The position numbers were made by a program, and so were the translations under genes. Below are positions 8,335-16,921 of a stretch of 64,000 bases of DNA, in pieces. Source of the DNA: Ralstonia pickettii (lineage in GTDB: Bacteria; Pseudomonadota; Gammaproteobacteria; Burkholderiales; Burkholderiaceae); assembly GCF_030582395.1 (NCBI RefSeq), contig NZ_CP104381.1, forward strand, positions 1,984,001 to 2,048,000, given 5' to 3'. The notes beneath the pieces are model-generated. The model was not told the DNA's origin. It saw nothing but the letters and a program-made list of their open reading frames with translations, and searched no databases. How positions within the stretch are numbered: position 1 is the first letter of the stretch; every line of letters begins with the position of its first letter.

Positions 8335-9035
8335 AGCAAACCGCCTCCTTCAATGTCGATGATTGCGCCGGTCATGAAGCCGTTGGTCATGGCCAGCAGG
8401 TAGCCCTGGGCCAGATCATCCGGCGTGCCGACACGACCGACTGGCAAGCCGCTGCCGATGCGCGCGAGCATGGCTTGTCGATCGGCCGGGGCGCCCCACA
8501 CGTCCGTATCGACCACGCCCGGGCTGATCACGTTGACGCGGCGCGGTGCGAGTTCCTTCGCCAGGTTCTTGGCGGCGGCTTCCACTGCAGCATTGATCGA
8601 GCCACGCAGCAAACCGGTTGCCGTCGCCTTGCGCGAGAGCAGGCCCGAGGTGAGCGTAATCGATGCGTTGTCCGCCAGATACGGCAACGCAGCCTGCACC
8701 GCCATCAGTGCGGCAAACAACTTGGTGCCAAAGGCCTGCTCGAGGTCGGCACGTTGCAGCGAGGCAAACGGCGGCGGGCTCGTGCGCGAGCCGATGGTGA
8801 TGACAAGGTGGTCGATCTTTCCAGCGCCCGCAGCCTGCGCCAGCGCGGCGGCCAGCGACGCCGTGTCGTTTGCATCGACGGCAATGCCCCGGATGCCATC
8901 ATCCGCCTTGGCCGAGCGGCCCAGCACCGTCACGCGGGCCCCTTCCGCTGCCGCCGCGCGGGCCACGCCCTGCCCAATACCGGTCGTACCGCCCAACACC
9001 ACCACCGACTGGTCCTGCAAGGTCTTCGAAGTCAT
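8331..9035 (-). CDS. Short-chain dehydrogenase/reductase-like protein lacking the YxxxK catalytic pair
   Basis: 234 residues. Rossmann motif VVLGGTTGIGQGVARAA near residue 11-27 and DHLVITIGSR near 86 define an SDR. The region that normally holds the catalytic YxxxK before the AAVEAxxKxLAxEL helix instead reads LLRGSINAAVEA near 158, so both Tyr and Lys appear absent, though the ITLTSG serine strand is kept. It may bind NAD(P) without classical SDR chemistry or use other residues. Divergent from a LysR gene, the usual arrangement for local control, and overlapping the VOC gene by four bases. Confidence 0.87.
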   Translation of the reverse strand: MTSKTLQDQSVVVLGGTTGIGQGVARAAAAEGARVTVLGRSAKADDGIRGIAVDANDTASLAAALAQAAGAGKIDHLVITIGSRTSPPPFASLQRADLEQAFGTKLFAALMAVQAALPYLADNASITLTSGLLSRKATATGLLRGSINAAVEAAAKNLAKELAPRRVNVISPGVVDTDVWGAPADRQAMLARIGSGLPVGRVGTPDDLAQGYLLAMTNGFMTGAIIDIEGGGLL

Positions 9036-9159
9036 GCCAATGCTCCTTTGCTGTGAGAAGTAGAAGAAAAAACCGTCAATCGATTGGGGCCATTGTTTCA
9101 TCAAACAAAAGCAAGATAATCCAGCTATGCTTTGATGATTCTCCAAATCCGCTTTGACA
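9036..9159. promoter_or_regulatory. Divergent SDR/LysR promoter region
   Basis: A 124-bp, locally AT-rich region between divergent starts. It contains CATCAAA at 9099-9105 and its reverse complement TTTGATG at 9131-9137, a spaced inverted repeat that could be bound by the adjacent LysR-type regulator. No clear promoter hexamers were assigned. Confidence 0.4.
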
Positions 9160-10173
9160 ATGATCGCCCTCGACGACCTCCGCCTGCTCGTGCGCATTGC
9201 TGACGCCGGCAACCTTTCCGCCGCCGCGCGCCAGCTCGGCTGGCTGCCCGCCACCGCCAGCGCGGCGCTCAAGCGCGTGGAGACCGAACTCGGCGCCCGC
9301 CTGTTTGAGCGCACCACGCGCAGCATGCGCCCCACCGAAGCCGGTCAGCGCTATCTAGGCTATGCCAGACAGGCGCTGGAAGCCCTGGACGAAGGCGCGG
9401 AAAGCCTGGGGCAGGATCGCACGGAGCTGTCCGGCCCCATCCGCATTGCCGCCACATCAGATCTGGGCCGGCACATCCTGCGCCCTTGGCTCGACGCGTT
9501 CTGCGATGAGCACCCCGGCGTGCGGATCACGCTGGTGCTGGGCGACCGGCTGGCCGACCTGATGCGCGAAGACCTCGACTTCGCGCTGCGCTATGGGAAT
9601 CTGCAGGATTCGGCGCTGGTGCGGCGGCCGTTGGCGTCGCATCCGCGCGTGATCGTGGGCGCGCCGTCGTACTTCCGGCAGCATGGCCGGCCCGCACACC
9701 CGAGCGACCTCGCCGACCATCGCTGCCTGATCCTCCTGCGCAACGGCGAGCCCGTCACGCGCTGGCAACTCACGCACGCCAGCGGCCCCGCCCCGATCGA
9801 CGTGCGCGGCGGTTTCCAATGCGACGACGGCGCCGTGGTGCGCGACTGGGCCGTCGCCGGGCGTGGCCTGGCATTCAAATCATGGTTGGATGTCGCGCAA
9901 GACGTGTGCGCCGGCCGTCTGGAGGTGGCATTGCCGGCATGGAGCCATGCGCCCACGCCGCTGCAGCTTGTCGCCCTTGCGCGTCGCCATCGACCGGCGC
10001 GACTGACGGCGTGTGCGGATTTTCTCGCCGCCCGCTTTGCGGAGTTCAGCGCGCGTTACCCGTTCCCGTCCGCACAGGCGGCAGCGGCATCGCAAAAACC
10101 GGTCAGGGCACCCCGGGAGGCCAAGGCGACCAAGGCGACAAAAACCAAGCCGGCCGTCGCCGCGAACACGTAG
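9160..10173 (+). CDS. LysR-family transcriptional regulator
   Basis: 337 residues. N-terminal winged helix-turn-helix (LRLLVRIADAGNLSAAARQLGWLPATASAALKRVE, residues about 6-40, followed by GARLFERTTR) and a C-terminal effector-binding domain with two Rossmann-like lobes. The C-terminus has an unusual Ala/Lys/Thr-rich tail (TKATKTKPAV) beyond the normal LysR end near residue 300. ATG at 9160 chosen over an upstream TTG two codons earlier. It is divergent from the SDR-VOC pair, which it probably controls together with itself. The gene ends 6 bp before the convergent CorA gene. Confidence 0.92.
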   Translation: MIALDDLRLLVRIADAGNLSAAARQLGWLPATASAALKRVETELGARLFERTTRSMRPTEAGQRYLGYARQALEALDEGAESLGQDRTELSGPIRIAATSDLGRHILRPWLDAFCDEHPGVRITLVLGDRLADLMREDLDFALRYGNLQDSALVRRPLASHPRVIVGAPSYFRQHGRPAHPSDLADHRCLILLRNGEPVTRWQLTHASGPAPIDVRGGFQCDDGAVVRDWAVAGRGLAFKSWLDVAQDVCAGRLEVALPAWSHAPTPLQLVALARRHRPARLTACADFLAARFAEFSARYPFPSAQAAAASQKPVRAPREAKATKATKTKPAVAANT

Positions 10174-10179
10174 GTGTGC

Positions 10180-11208
10180 TTACTGGTTGTTGCGGCGGCG
10201 GACCACCCACCACGCAACGATCACGGTAAACGCCGCCACCAGCCCCACCATCAGCCAGAAGCCGTGGTGGTTGTCGGCCAGCGGCACGCCACCCACGTTC
10301 ATGCCGAAGAGCCCTGCGACGATATTGATGGGCAATGCCAGCACGGTTACCAGCGTCAGCGTGAACAGCGTCCGGTTGTTCTGCTCGTCCAGACGCGCGA
10401 TCACCTCTTCCTGCAGCAGCTTGATGCGTTCGATCAGGCCGCTCATGTCGCGCAGCACGACGGAAAACTCCTCGGTGGACTCGCGCAATTGCTGCACATC
10501 TTCCGGATGCAGCCACGCCGGCGGTCGCGCCAGCAAGCGAAAGACCGAACCGGGCTCGGGTGCCAGCATGCGCTGAAGCCGCACCAGCACGCGGCGCGTC
10601 CCCGCAAGCTCCTGGCGCCCTGACGTGATCTTCGACGCAAGAAAACGGTCTTCGATGCGGTCGATATCGATGCCCGTCGTGCGGACGATCTGCGTCATCA
10701 GGTCAGCCTGATCGCACATCAAATGGCCCAGCAGATCGGCTGGCGAGCGGAACGTCTCACCGCTGCGAACGCACTCGCGCAACCGGTCGACCGAATGCAA
10801 TGGCTTGCGGCGCAACGTCACCAGCAGGCGCCGGTGTGCGTAGACCCACTGCGTTGCCACCTGCGTGGGCGTGCGCTCGAAATCGAAGATCACGTCATTG
10901 AAGACGGCGACGAGCGCGCCGTCCTGCTGCTCGATGCGCGTGGAATGGGCCTCCTCGCCCAGCAACTCGAGGAAAGGCTCCGGCAGCTCGAGATGGCTTT
11001 GCAGCCAGCGCAGGCACCCCGCCCGCGATAGGTTGAAATGCAGCCAGATGAAGGCGTCCTGGGCACCCTCGCCTTCCACATGCTGGAGGGCATCCGCGAT
11101 CTCGGACGAATCCAGCGCAACGCCCGGCTTGCCCGGTTCGAAACGAAAACCGCAGATGAAGCCGGTATTGTCGGATTGGAAGCTGATCGCGGACGCAGTC
11201 GCAGTCAT
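10180..11208 (-). CDS. CorA-family divalent cation transporter, ZntB-like
   Basis: 342 residues: a large cytoplasmic N-terminal domain with long helices (coiled region around residues 190-285, including RLDEQNNRTLFTLTLVTVLALPINIVAG) and two C-terminal membrane helices flanking the signature GMN at residues 302-304. The periplasmic loop reads VPLADNHH rather than the MPE(L/F) typical of Mg2+-selective CorA, which fits the ZntB branch (Zn2+ transport). The inner-membrane pentamer is inferred from the family. It stands alone, converging with the upstream LysR gene with only 6 bp between stops and no terminator visible there. Confidence 0.88.
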   Translation of the reverse strand: MTATASAISFQSDNTGFICGFRFEPGKPGVALDSSEIADALQHVEGEGAQDAFIWLHFNLSRAGCLRWLQSHLELPEPFLELLGEEAHSTRIEQQDGALVAVFNDVIFDFERTPTQVATQWVYAHRRLLVTLRRKPLHSVDRLRECVRSGETFRSPADLLGHLMCDQADLMTQIVRTTGIDIDRIEDRFLASKITSGRQELAGTRRVLVRLQRMLAPEPGSVFRLLARPPAWLHPEDVQQLRESTEEFSVVLRDMSGLIERIKLLQEEVIARLDEQNNRTLFTLTLVTVLALPINIVAGLFGMNVGGVPLADNHHGFWLMVGLVAAFTVIVAWWVVRRRNNQ

Positions 11209-11348
11209 ACATCAGAAGGGAAGACAGTTTGCCGGGAAGCGCGGCCGCCGGACAGTCGAATAGCAAATGCCATCAATCTGTCATAAACCGGCGTGGTTAC
11301 GCCATCTGCGCTGCGCAGCCCCGATGATTGCGTCCGCCCCGGCGTTCG

Positions 11349-12293
11349 TCAACGCCCGTCTGCGAATGCCGCCACGGTGTCGTCCAGGGCCACCTCTGCC
11401 ATCGCTGCGAACACGTGGTCGCGCAGCCAGCGGCTGGCGGCATCCTGGTCGCTGTTCGTGTGCCAGTACAGGTACAGCTCAAGCGGCTGCACGTTGAACG
11501 GCAGCGGCAACATCACGTTGCCATACGGCTCGTTGGCGATGCGCGCGTAGCGGATCGGCAACGTCGCAAGCAGGTCGGTACAGCTCACTACGCGGCAGGC
11601 TGCCGGGTAATGCTGACAACGCAGCCGTACGCGCCGCTCGTGCCCGAGGCGGCGCAGCTCCACATCCTCCAGCCCCGCCCCGCGGCGTCGGGACGATACG
11701 TGCACGTGTTCGCATGCGAGGTAGCGCTCCAGCGTCAGGGGTTCATTTGCAATGGGATGGCCGGGGCGCGCCAGCACCACCATCGGGTCGGTCAGTAAGG
11801 GCGCGTGCCGGATGGCCGGAGATGCCGGCAGCAGAATGTCCGCCGCCGCATCGATGGTGCCGGCCAGCAGCTCGGTTTCGAGCTGCCGGCGGTCTCCGCG
11901 CACGGTCGTCACGTCGATGCGCGGTGCCTCCTTGGCAATGGCGGCCATGAGCGGCGGCAGCAGCGTGGCTTCCAGCGCATCGCGCATCGACAACGTGAAG
12001 CGGCGCTCACTCGTGGCCGGGTCGAACCGCGTGCCCTCGCGCAACGTGCGCTCGAAGCCCTGCAGCGCGGAGCGCACCTCGGCGATGAGCGTGCGCGCCA
12101 GAGGCGTCGGCACCATGCCCTGCCCGCGCCGCTCGAACAATGGATCATCAAACAACTCGCGCAGACGCCCGAGCGCGTGGCTTACCGCCGGTTGCGTCAA
12201 GTTGAGCGTGCGAGCGGCCGCCGTGATCCCGCCTTCCGTGTAAATGGCGTCGAAGACGACGAACAGGTTCAGGTCGACGCGCGATATATGCAT
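11349..12293 (-). CDS. LysR-family transcriptional regulator (NodD-like branch)
   Basis: 314 residues beginning MHISRVDLNLFVVFDAIYTEG, then the helix-turn-helix ITAAARTLNLTQPAVSHALGRLRE (residues about 22-45) and FERRGQGMVPTPLA; the effector domain follows. The DLNLL-type start and GQGM-PT loop are typical of the NodD/LeuO-like branch. I place the start at 12293; an in-frame upstream ATG gives six extra residues. It is divergent from the PaaI-type thioesterase gene with 93 bp between, so it may regulate that gene. Confidence 0.9.
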   Translation of the reverse strand: MHISRVDLNLFVVFDAIYTEGGITAAARTLNLTQPAVSHALGRLRELFDDPLFERRGQGMVPTPLARTLIAEVRSALQGFERTLREGTRFDPATSERRFTLSMRDALEATLLPPLMAAIAKEAPRIDVTTVRGDRRQLETELLAGTIDAAADILLPASPAIRHAPLLTDPMVVLARPGHPIANEPLTLERYLACEHVHVSSRRRGAGLEDVELRRLGHERRVRLRCQHYPAACRVVSCTDLLATLPIRYARIANEPYGNVMLPLPFNVQPLELYLYWHTNSDQDAASRWLRDHVFAAMAEVALDDTVAAFADGR

Positions 12294-12386
12294 GAAATTG
12301 ATGGACCGCAATCTACGAAATTCATTTCTCTTATTGTAGGCGAAGGCTTATTCTGCGGACACCATTTGGGAGTTGCGCCACGCGCC
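12294..12386. promoter_or_regulatory. Divergent LysR/thioesterase promoter region
   Basis: 93 bp, AT-rich for this genome, with GAAAT-TC-ATTTC at about 12318-12329 and CTAC...GTAG about 12312-12339 as possible partial dyads for the adjacent LysR protein. No promoter hexamers are confidently assigned. Confidence 0.35.
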
Positions 12387-12824
12387 ATGACCACATCCCC
12401 CGATCTCGCCGTTCCCCCAGGCTTTCTTCTGCTGAACAAGCCGAGCCCTTTCCTGACGATGCTGGGGCCGGTGTATGCCAAGGGAATGGGCGCGTCGATG
12501 GTGATGGGTTTTCATGTACAGCATCACCACCTGAATCGGCGCGGCATTCTGCATGGCGGCGTGGTGGCATCGCTGGCCGATGCAGCGCTCGGTTATTGCT
12601 TGGCCGAACCCGGCGAAGGCACCGGCGGCGCGCTGGCCATGTCGACTGCCAGCCTGACGGTGGATTTCATCGCCTCTGCCGGAGAAGGCGACTGGATTGA
12701 GATCACCCCGAAAGGGTTGCGCACCGGCAGCAAGCTGGCCTTTGCGCAGGCCCTCTTCCATCGCGGCGACCGGTTGATTGCGCGCGCGAGTGCCGTGTTT
12801 GCCGTGCTCGGCGGGCGTATTTGA
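12387..12824 (+). CDS. PaaI-family hotdog-fold thioesterase
   Basis: 145 residues with the hotdog acyl-CoA thioesterase signature NRRGILHGGVVASLADAALGY (catalytic HGG region near residues 57-62) followed by STASLTVDFIASA and the conserved GLRTGSKLAFAQALFHRGDRLIARASAVFAVL strand pattern. It hydrolyses acyl-CoA esters in the cytosol; chain or ring specificity cannot be read. It is divergent from a LysR gene and 81 bp before an acyl-CoA dehydrogenase gene, consistent with a role in acyl-CoA turnover. ATG at 12387 is chosen by homology; the frame is open much further upstream by chance. Confidence 0.9.
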   Translation: MTTSPDLAVPPGFLLLNKPSPFLTMLGPVYAKGMGASMVMGFHVQHHHLNRRGILHGGVVASLADAALGYCLAEPGEGTGGALAMSTASLTVDFIASAGEGDWIEITPKGLRTGSKLAFAQALFHRGDRLIARASAVFAVLGGRI

Positions 12825-12905
12825 CGCATGGCCGAGCGCGTCTGGTCTGAACTGAGTTGAGGGTTGCCCGTTCAAGGCGCTTGTTCGATGTACTGAGGAG
12901 ACACC

Positions 12906-14165
12906 ATGAATTTCGATTACACGCCCAAGGTCAAGGACATGCAGGCACGCCTGCTTGAATTCTTTGACCAGCACATCTATCCGAACGAGCTCCGCTTCCA
13001 CGAAGAAATCGAGGCCAACCGCCGTGCCGGCAACGCGTGGATCCCGACCAAGGTGATCGAAGAACTCAAGCCGCTGGCACGCAAGGCCGGGCTGTGGAAC
13101 CTGTTCCTGCCGCGTTCGCCGCGCGCACCCGAAGGGCTGTCGAACCTCGAATACGCGCCGCTGTGCGAAATCATGGGCCGCGTGCCCTGGGCGCCGGAAG
13201 TGTTCAACTGCTCCGCGCCCGACACCGGCAACATGGAAACGCTGGAGCGCTACGCGTCCGAAGAACTGAAAGACCGCTGGCTCGAACCGCTGCTGCGCGG
13301 CGAGATCCGCTCGGCCTTCCTGATGACCGAGCCGGCCGTGGCCTCGTCGGACGCCACCAACATCGAATGCCGCATCGAACGCCAAGGCGACGAATACGTC
13401 ATCAACGGCCGCAAGTGGTGGTCGTCGGGCGCCGGCGACCCGCGCTGCGCCGTCTACATCGTCATGGGCAAGACCAACCCGGATGCGGGCCGCCACGAGC
13501 AGCAATCGATGATCGTAGTGCCGGCCAACGCGCCGGGTATCACCGTCATGCGCCCGCTGTCGGTGTTCGGTTACGACGATGCGCCGCACGGCCACATGGA
13601 AGTCGACCTGAAAGATGTGCGCGTGCCGGTGGGCAACATCCTCCTGGGTGAAGGCCGCGGTTTCGAGATCGCTCAAGGCCGCCTGGGCCCGGGCCGTATC
13701 CACCACTGCATGCGCAGCATCGGCGTGGCCGAGCGCGCGTTGGAGCTGATGTGCAAGCGTCTGTCGTCGCGCATCGCATTCGGCAAGGCCATCGCACAGC
13801 ACAGCGTCTGGCACGAACGCATTGCCGAAGCGCGCTGCATGATCGAGCAGGCCCGTCTGCTGACGCTCAAGGCCGCGTACATGATGGACACCGTCGGCAA
13901 CAAGGTCGCCAAGGCCGAAATCGCGATGATCAAGGTCGTGGCCCCGAACATCGCCTGCCAGATCGTCGACTGGGCGATCCAGGCACACGGCGGCGGCGGC
14001 GTGTCGGGGGATTTCCCGCTGGCGTCGGCCTATGCGCACCAACGCACGCTGCGCCTGGCCGATGGCCCGGACGAAGTGCACCGCGCGGCCATCGCCAAGC
14101 TGGAACTGGCCAAGCATCTGCACCTGAAAGACGTGGTCGACATGCCGGTCACACGCGGCGCCTGA
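12906..14165 (+). CDS. Acyl-CoA dehydrogenase, ACAD11-like
   Basis: 419 residues with the full acyl-CoA dehydrogenase architecture: N-terminal helical domain, middle beta domain ([17 protein letters not shown] near 140-155; [14 protein letters not shown] near 170) and C-terminal helical domain ([22 protein letters not shown] near 247-265; [12 protein letters not shown] near 362; [11 protein letters not shown] near 383). [20 protein letters not shown] and LADGPDEVH are distinctive of ACAD10/ACAD11, flavoenzymes acting after phosphorylation of 4-hydroxyacyl-CoA. GAGGAG-type ribosome site (GAGGAGACACC) precedes the ATG. A strong terminator follows. The partner kinase gene is 5 kb upstream. Confidence 0.92.
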   Translation: MNFDYTPKVKDMQARLLEFFDQHIYPNELRFHEEIEANRRAGNAWIPTKVIEELKPLARKAGLWNLFLPRSPRAPEGLSNLEYAPLCEIMGRVPWAPEVFNCSAPDTGNMETLERYASEELKDRWLEPLLRGEIRSAFLMTEPAVASSDATNIECRIERQGDEYVINGRKWWSSGAGDPRCAVYIVMGKTNPDAGRHEQQSMIVVPANAPGITVMRPLSVFGYDDAPHGHMEVDLKDVRVPVGNILLGEGRGFEIAQGRLGPGRIHHCMRSIGVAERALELMCKRLSSRIAFGKAIAQHSVWHERIAEARCMIEQARLLTLKAAYMMDTVGNKVAKAEIAMIKVVAPNIACQIVDWAIQAHGGGGVSGDFPLASAYAHQRTLRLADGPDEVHRAAIAKLELAKHLHLKDVVDMPVTRGA

Positions 14166-14194
14166 CCTGACGCACGGCTGTACCGTTCACTCCT

Positions 14195-14222
14195 TAACCC
14201 CGCCTTGAGCGGGGATTTTTTT
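14195..14222 (+). terminator. Rho-independent terminator after the ACAD11-like gene
   Basis: Stem CCCCGC/GCGGGG (14198-14203 with 14209-14214), loop CTTGA, then a run of seven T. It ends transcription of the acyl-CoA dehydrogenase gene 30 bp after its stop. Confidence 0.9.
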
Positions 14223-14334
14223 GCCCTCTGCCCGGCGTCTGCGCGCTTTTGCGTTCTGTGCTGGAATGGAACACTTTGCGGGCTGCTGGTGGCCCGCACC
14301 TCTCTTCCCGGCCAGAAGCCAAGGAGCCAACTCG

Positions 14335-15027
14335 ATGATCGACGTCTATAGCTGGGCCACGCCCAACGGGCACAAAGTGCACATCATGCTGGAAGAATGC
14401 GAGCTGCCTTACCGCGTTCACGGCATCAACATCGGCGCCGGCGACCAGTTCAAGCCCGACTTCCTCAAGATCAGCCCCAACAACAAGATCCCAGCCATCG
14501 TCGATCAGGATGGCCCCGACGGCAAACCGATCTCGCTCTTCGAATCGGGCGCGATCCTGCTGTACCTCGCAGGCAAGACCGGCAAGTTCCTGCCCGACGA
14601 CGTGCGCGGTAAATACGAAGTGCTGCAGTGGCTGATGTTCCAGATGGGCGGCGTCGGCCCGATGCTCGGCCAGGCGCACCACTTCCGCATCTACGCGCCT
14701 GAGAAGATCGAGTACGCAGTCAACCGTTATACGAACGAGGCCAAGCGTCTGTACGGCGTGATCGACAAGCGCCTGGGCGAATCGAAATTCCTCGGTGGTG
14801 CGGACTATTCCATCGCCGATATGGCGACGTGGCCCTGGCTGCGCAGCTGGAAGAATCAGGGAATCGAGCTGTCGGATTTCCCGAAGCTGCAGCGCTGGTT
14901 CGAAGCCATTGAAGAACGGCCCGCCGTGCAGCGCGCGGTAAAGGTGCTGGCCAAGGAGCGGCCGGCTGTGCAGGACGACAAGGCGAAGGAAATCCTTTTC
15001 GGCGCGACGCAGTACGCGCGGCGCTGA
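14335..15027 (+). CDS. Glutathione S-transferase, YfcG/Ure2p-like (nu class)
   Basis: 230 residues. N-terminal thioredoxin-fold begins IDVYSWATPNGHKVHIMLEE, with the TPNG loop that binds glutathione in YfcG/GstB-type (nu class) enzymes, then SPNNKIPAI with cis-Pro near 53 and LFESGAILLYLA near 70. The C-terminal helical domain has the conserved ADYSIADMATWPW near 160. E. coli YfcG is a disulfide-bond oxidoreductase using two glutathiones, the likely activity here. It has its own terminator and is separated from the upstream gene by another, so it is monocistronic. Confidence 0.92.
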   Translation: MIDVYSWATPNGHKVHIMLEECELPYRVHGINIGAGDQFKPDFLKISPNNKIPAIVDQDGPDGKPISLFESGAILLYLAGKTGKFLPDDVRGKYEVLQWLMFQMGGVGPMLGQAHHFRIYAPEKIEYAVNRYTNEAKRLYGVIDKRLGESKFLGGADYSIADMATWPWLRSWKNQGIELSDFPKLQRWFEAIEERPAVQRAVKVLAKERPAVQDDKAKEILFGATQYARR

Positions 15028-15049
15028 TTCCGCGTCTTCGCATCGAAAG

Positions 15050-15079
15050 ACAGGCTGCGAGATGCGGCCTGTTTTTTTT
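15050..15079 (+). terminator. Rho-independent terminator after the YfcG-like gene
   Basis: Stem ACAGGCTGC/GCGGCCTGT (15050-15058 with 15064-15072, one G-T pair), loop GAGAT, followed by an eight-T run. Confidence 0.92.
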
Positions 15080-15155
15080 GAAAGTCGTCAATGCGGGGCG
15101 CGGGCGAGCGGCCTACACTGGCTCCACTCCATTCACGCGATCCCACACAAACGCT

Positions 15156-15815
15156 ATGGCAGCCTCACTCAAAATGGGCCTCGCGGCTGCGGTGTCCATC
15201 GCGGTTTATCTCGGACTTGCCGCGCTCGGTTCGGGTGGCGTGGGCGCATTCCTGGCCCATCCCGCACGCGTCGTACTTGTGGTGATCACGGTATTGCTGG
15301 CCATCGCCGCCTTGCTCGCTGGCGGCAACCTCAGCCCCGGAGAACGTGAGGATCGATCCAACCGCTGGGTGCTGCCGGTGTTTGGCGTGATCGGCTTCGC
15401 CAGTGCATGGCTGCCGGCGTACACAGACCGGCTCAACCTCTGGTGCATCGATGGCGATGCCGTACGTTGGCTGGGTGTCGTGCTCTACGCCGCAGGCGGC
15501 GCGTTGCGTGTGTGGCCGGTGTATGTGCTGGGCAATCGATTCAGCGGACTGGTCGCGATCCAGCCCGGCCATACGCTTGTGACCGGCGGTATCTACCAAT
15601 ACGTGCGCAACCCGAGCTACCTGGGGTTGCTGATCGGCACGCTGGGTTGGGGACTGACGTTCCGGGCACTGGCCGGTGTGGTGCTGACGCTCTTGCTGAT
15701 TCCACCATTGGTGGCGCGCATGCGTGCAGAAGAAGCCCTCCTGCACTCGCAGTTCGGCGCGGAGTACGACGCCTACCGCGCCCGGACGTGGCGCCTCATT
15801 CCCGGCCTCTATTGA
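15156..15815 (+). CDS. Isoprenylcysteine carboxyl methyltransferase (ICMT)/PEMT-like membrane protein
   Basis: 219 residues with about five to six hydrophobic segments (residues about 5-25, 31-50, 66-84, 100-120, 160-182). The C-terminal half carries the methyltransferase pattern RNPSYLGLLIGTLGWGL near 150-166 and RMRAEEALLHSQFGAEYDAYRARTWRLIPGLY at the end, with the EE-x-L...F-x-Y signature of ICMT/PEMT enzymes. Family members methylate lipids or small hydrophobic substrates with S-adenosylmethionine; the bacterial substrate is unknown. Start ATG at 15156 chosen because homology and the first membrane segment begin there. Confidence 0.87.
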   Translation: MAASLKMGLAAAVSIAVYLGLAALGSGGVGAFLAHPARVVLVVITVLLAIAALLAGGNLSPGEREDRSNRWVLPVFGVIGFASAWLPAYTDRLNLWCIDGDAVRWLGVVLYAAGGALRVWPVYVLGNRFSGLVAIQPGHTLVTGGIYQYVRNPSYLGLLIGTLGWGLTFRALAGVVLTLLLIPPLVARMRAEEALLHSQFGAEYDAYRARTWRLIPGLY

Positions 15816-15887
15816 TGCCGTTCATCATCATGCTGGCGATCGTTGTCGCGCGATTGCATGCGCCCATGTGGCGCGGACGCTCCGACG

Positions 15888-16217
15888 CTACATGACAGAA
15901 GACACCTGATCGCCAGACCGGGGCAACGCAAAGCACTGCACGTCCGGGGCGGTGTAGACGGTCGGATACGGCGACCGGGGCCCCGTCTGCATCCGCAGCG
16001 GTTGTGTCGCCAATACTTCGGCCTCGTTACGCTCCCGCACCGTCAATGGCTCCGGCGGCGGCACCGGCAAGCGCACCGGTTGATTCACCGCACACCGCAC
16101 AGGTTTCCCATTGGCCAGCCGCACATCCATCGTGTAGTAAGGCCCGTCGATGGTCGGCGTACAGGCCGCCGCGCTCAAGACCCACGTCATCACGGCTACA
16201 GAATGCAACGCCTTCAT
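15888..16217 (-). CDS. Small putative lipoprotein, unknown function
   Basis: About 109 residues beginning MKALHSVAVMTWVLSAAACTPT: a positively charged start, hydrophobic core and a Cys after AAA near residue 19, a plausible but weak lipobox for signal peptidase II. The rest has no recognised domain; VRCAVNQPVRLPVPPPEPLTVRERNEAEVLA includes a Pro-rich piece and two further Cys. An upstream in-frame ATG at 16232 would add five residues. No operon partner: it lies between a convergent membrane-protein gene and the ureG end. Confidence 0.6.
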   Translation of the reverse strand: MKALHSVAVMTWVLSAAACTPTIDGPYYTMDVRLANGKPVRCAVNQPVRLPVPPPEPLTVRERNEAEVLATQPLRMQTGPRSPYPTVYTAPDVQCFALPRSGDQVSSVM

Positions 16218-16283
16218 CACCCACCTCCGCAACGCATGCGTGAGTGCTTTTGACTGAGCGCGACACCCACAAGTGCCGCAGTT

Positions 16284-16910
16284 TCAGGCAGCCGCCGTCA
16301 GCATCCCCTGTTTCTCAATAAAACGGATCACTTCATCCACCCCACCCTGCGCCCGCAGGTTGCACATCACGAACGGCCGATCGCCGCGCATCTTGCAGGT
16401 GTCGCTTTCCATCACCTCCAGCGACGCGCCAACGTACGGCGCCAGGTCCGTCTTGTTGATGATCAGCAGGTCCGACTTGGTGATGCCGGGGCCGCCCTTG
16501 CGCGGGATCTTCTCCCCGCCCGCCACGTCGATCACGTAGATGGTCAGGTCCGACAGCTCGGGGCTGAACGTCGCTGCGAGGTTGTCACCGCCCGACTCGA
16601 TAAAGACCACATCCGCATCCGGAAACTTCGAGAGCATGCGATCCACCGCTTCGAGGTTGATCGACGCATCTTCACGGATGGCCGTGTGCGGGCAGCCGCC
16701 CGTTTCGACACCCATGATCCGTTCGGCTGGCAGTGCGCCGGAGATGGTCAGCAGCCGCTGATCTTCCTTCGTGTAGATGTCGTTGGTGATCGCCACGAGG
16801 TCGTAGCGCTCGCGCATGGCCTTGCAGAGCATTTCGAGCAGCGTGGTCTTGCCGGAGCCCACCGGGCCACCCACGCCAACGCGCAGGGCTGGAAGTTTCT
16901 TGGTTCGCAT
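16284..16910 (-). CDS. ureG: Urease accessory GTPase UreG
   Basis: 208 residues, standard for UreG. P-loop [15 protein letters not shown] near residues 12-26, the metal-binding CPH motif in [14 protein letters not shown] near 69-82, [19 protein letters not shown] near 100, and the guanine-binding NKTDLAP near 153. UreG is the SIMIBI-class GTPase that receives Ni2+ from UreE and drives nickel insertion into apo-urease within the UreDFG complex. Last gene of the ure cluster; 11 bp after ureF. No T-rich terminator is visible immediately downstream. Confidence 0.97.
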   Translation of the reverse strand: MRTKKLPALRVGVGGPVGSGKTTLLEMLCKAMRERYDLVAITNDIYTKEDQRLLTISGALPAERIMGVETGGCPHTAIREDASINLEAVDRMLSKFPDADVVFIESGGDNLAATFSPELSDLTIYVIDVAGGEKIPRKGGPGITKSDLLIINKTDLAPYVGASLEVMESDTCKMRGDRPFVMCNLRAQGGVDEVIRFIEKQGMLTAAA

Positions 16911-16921
16911 GATGATCAGGT

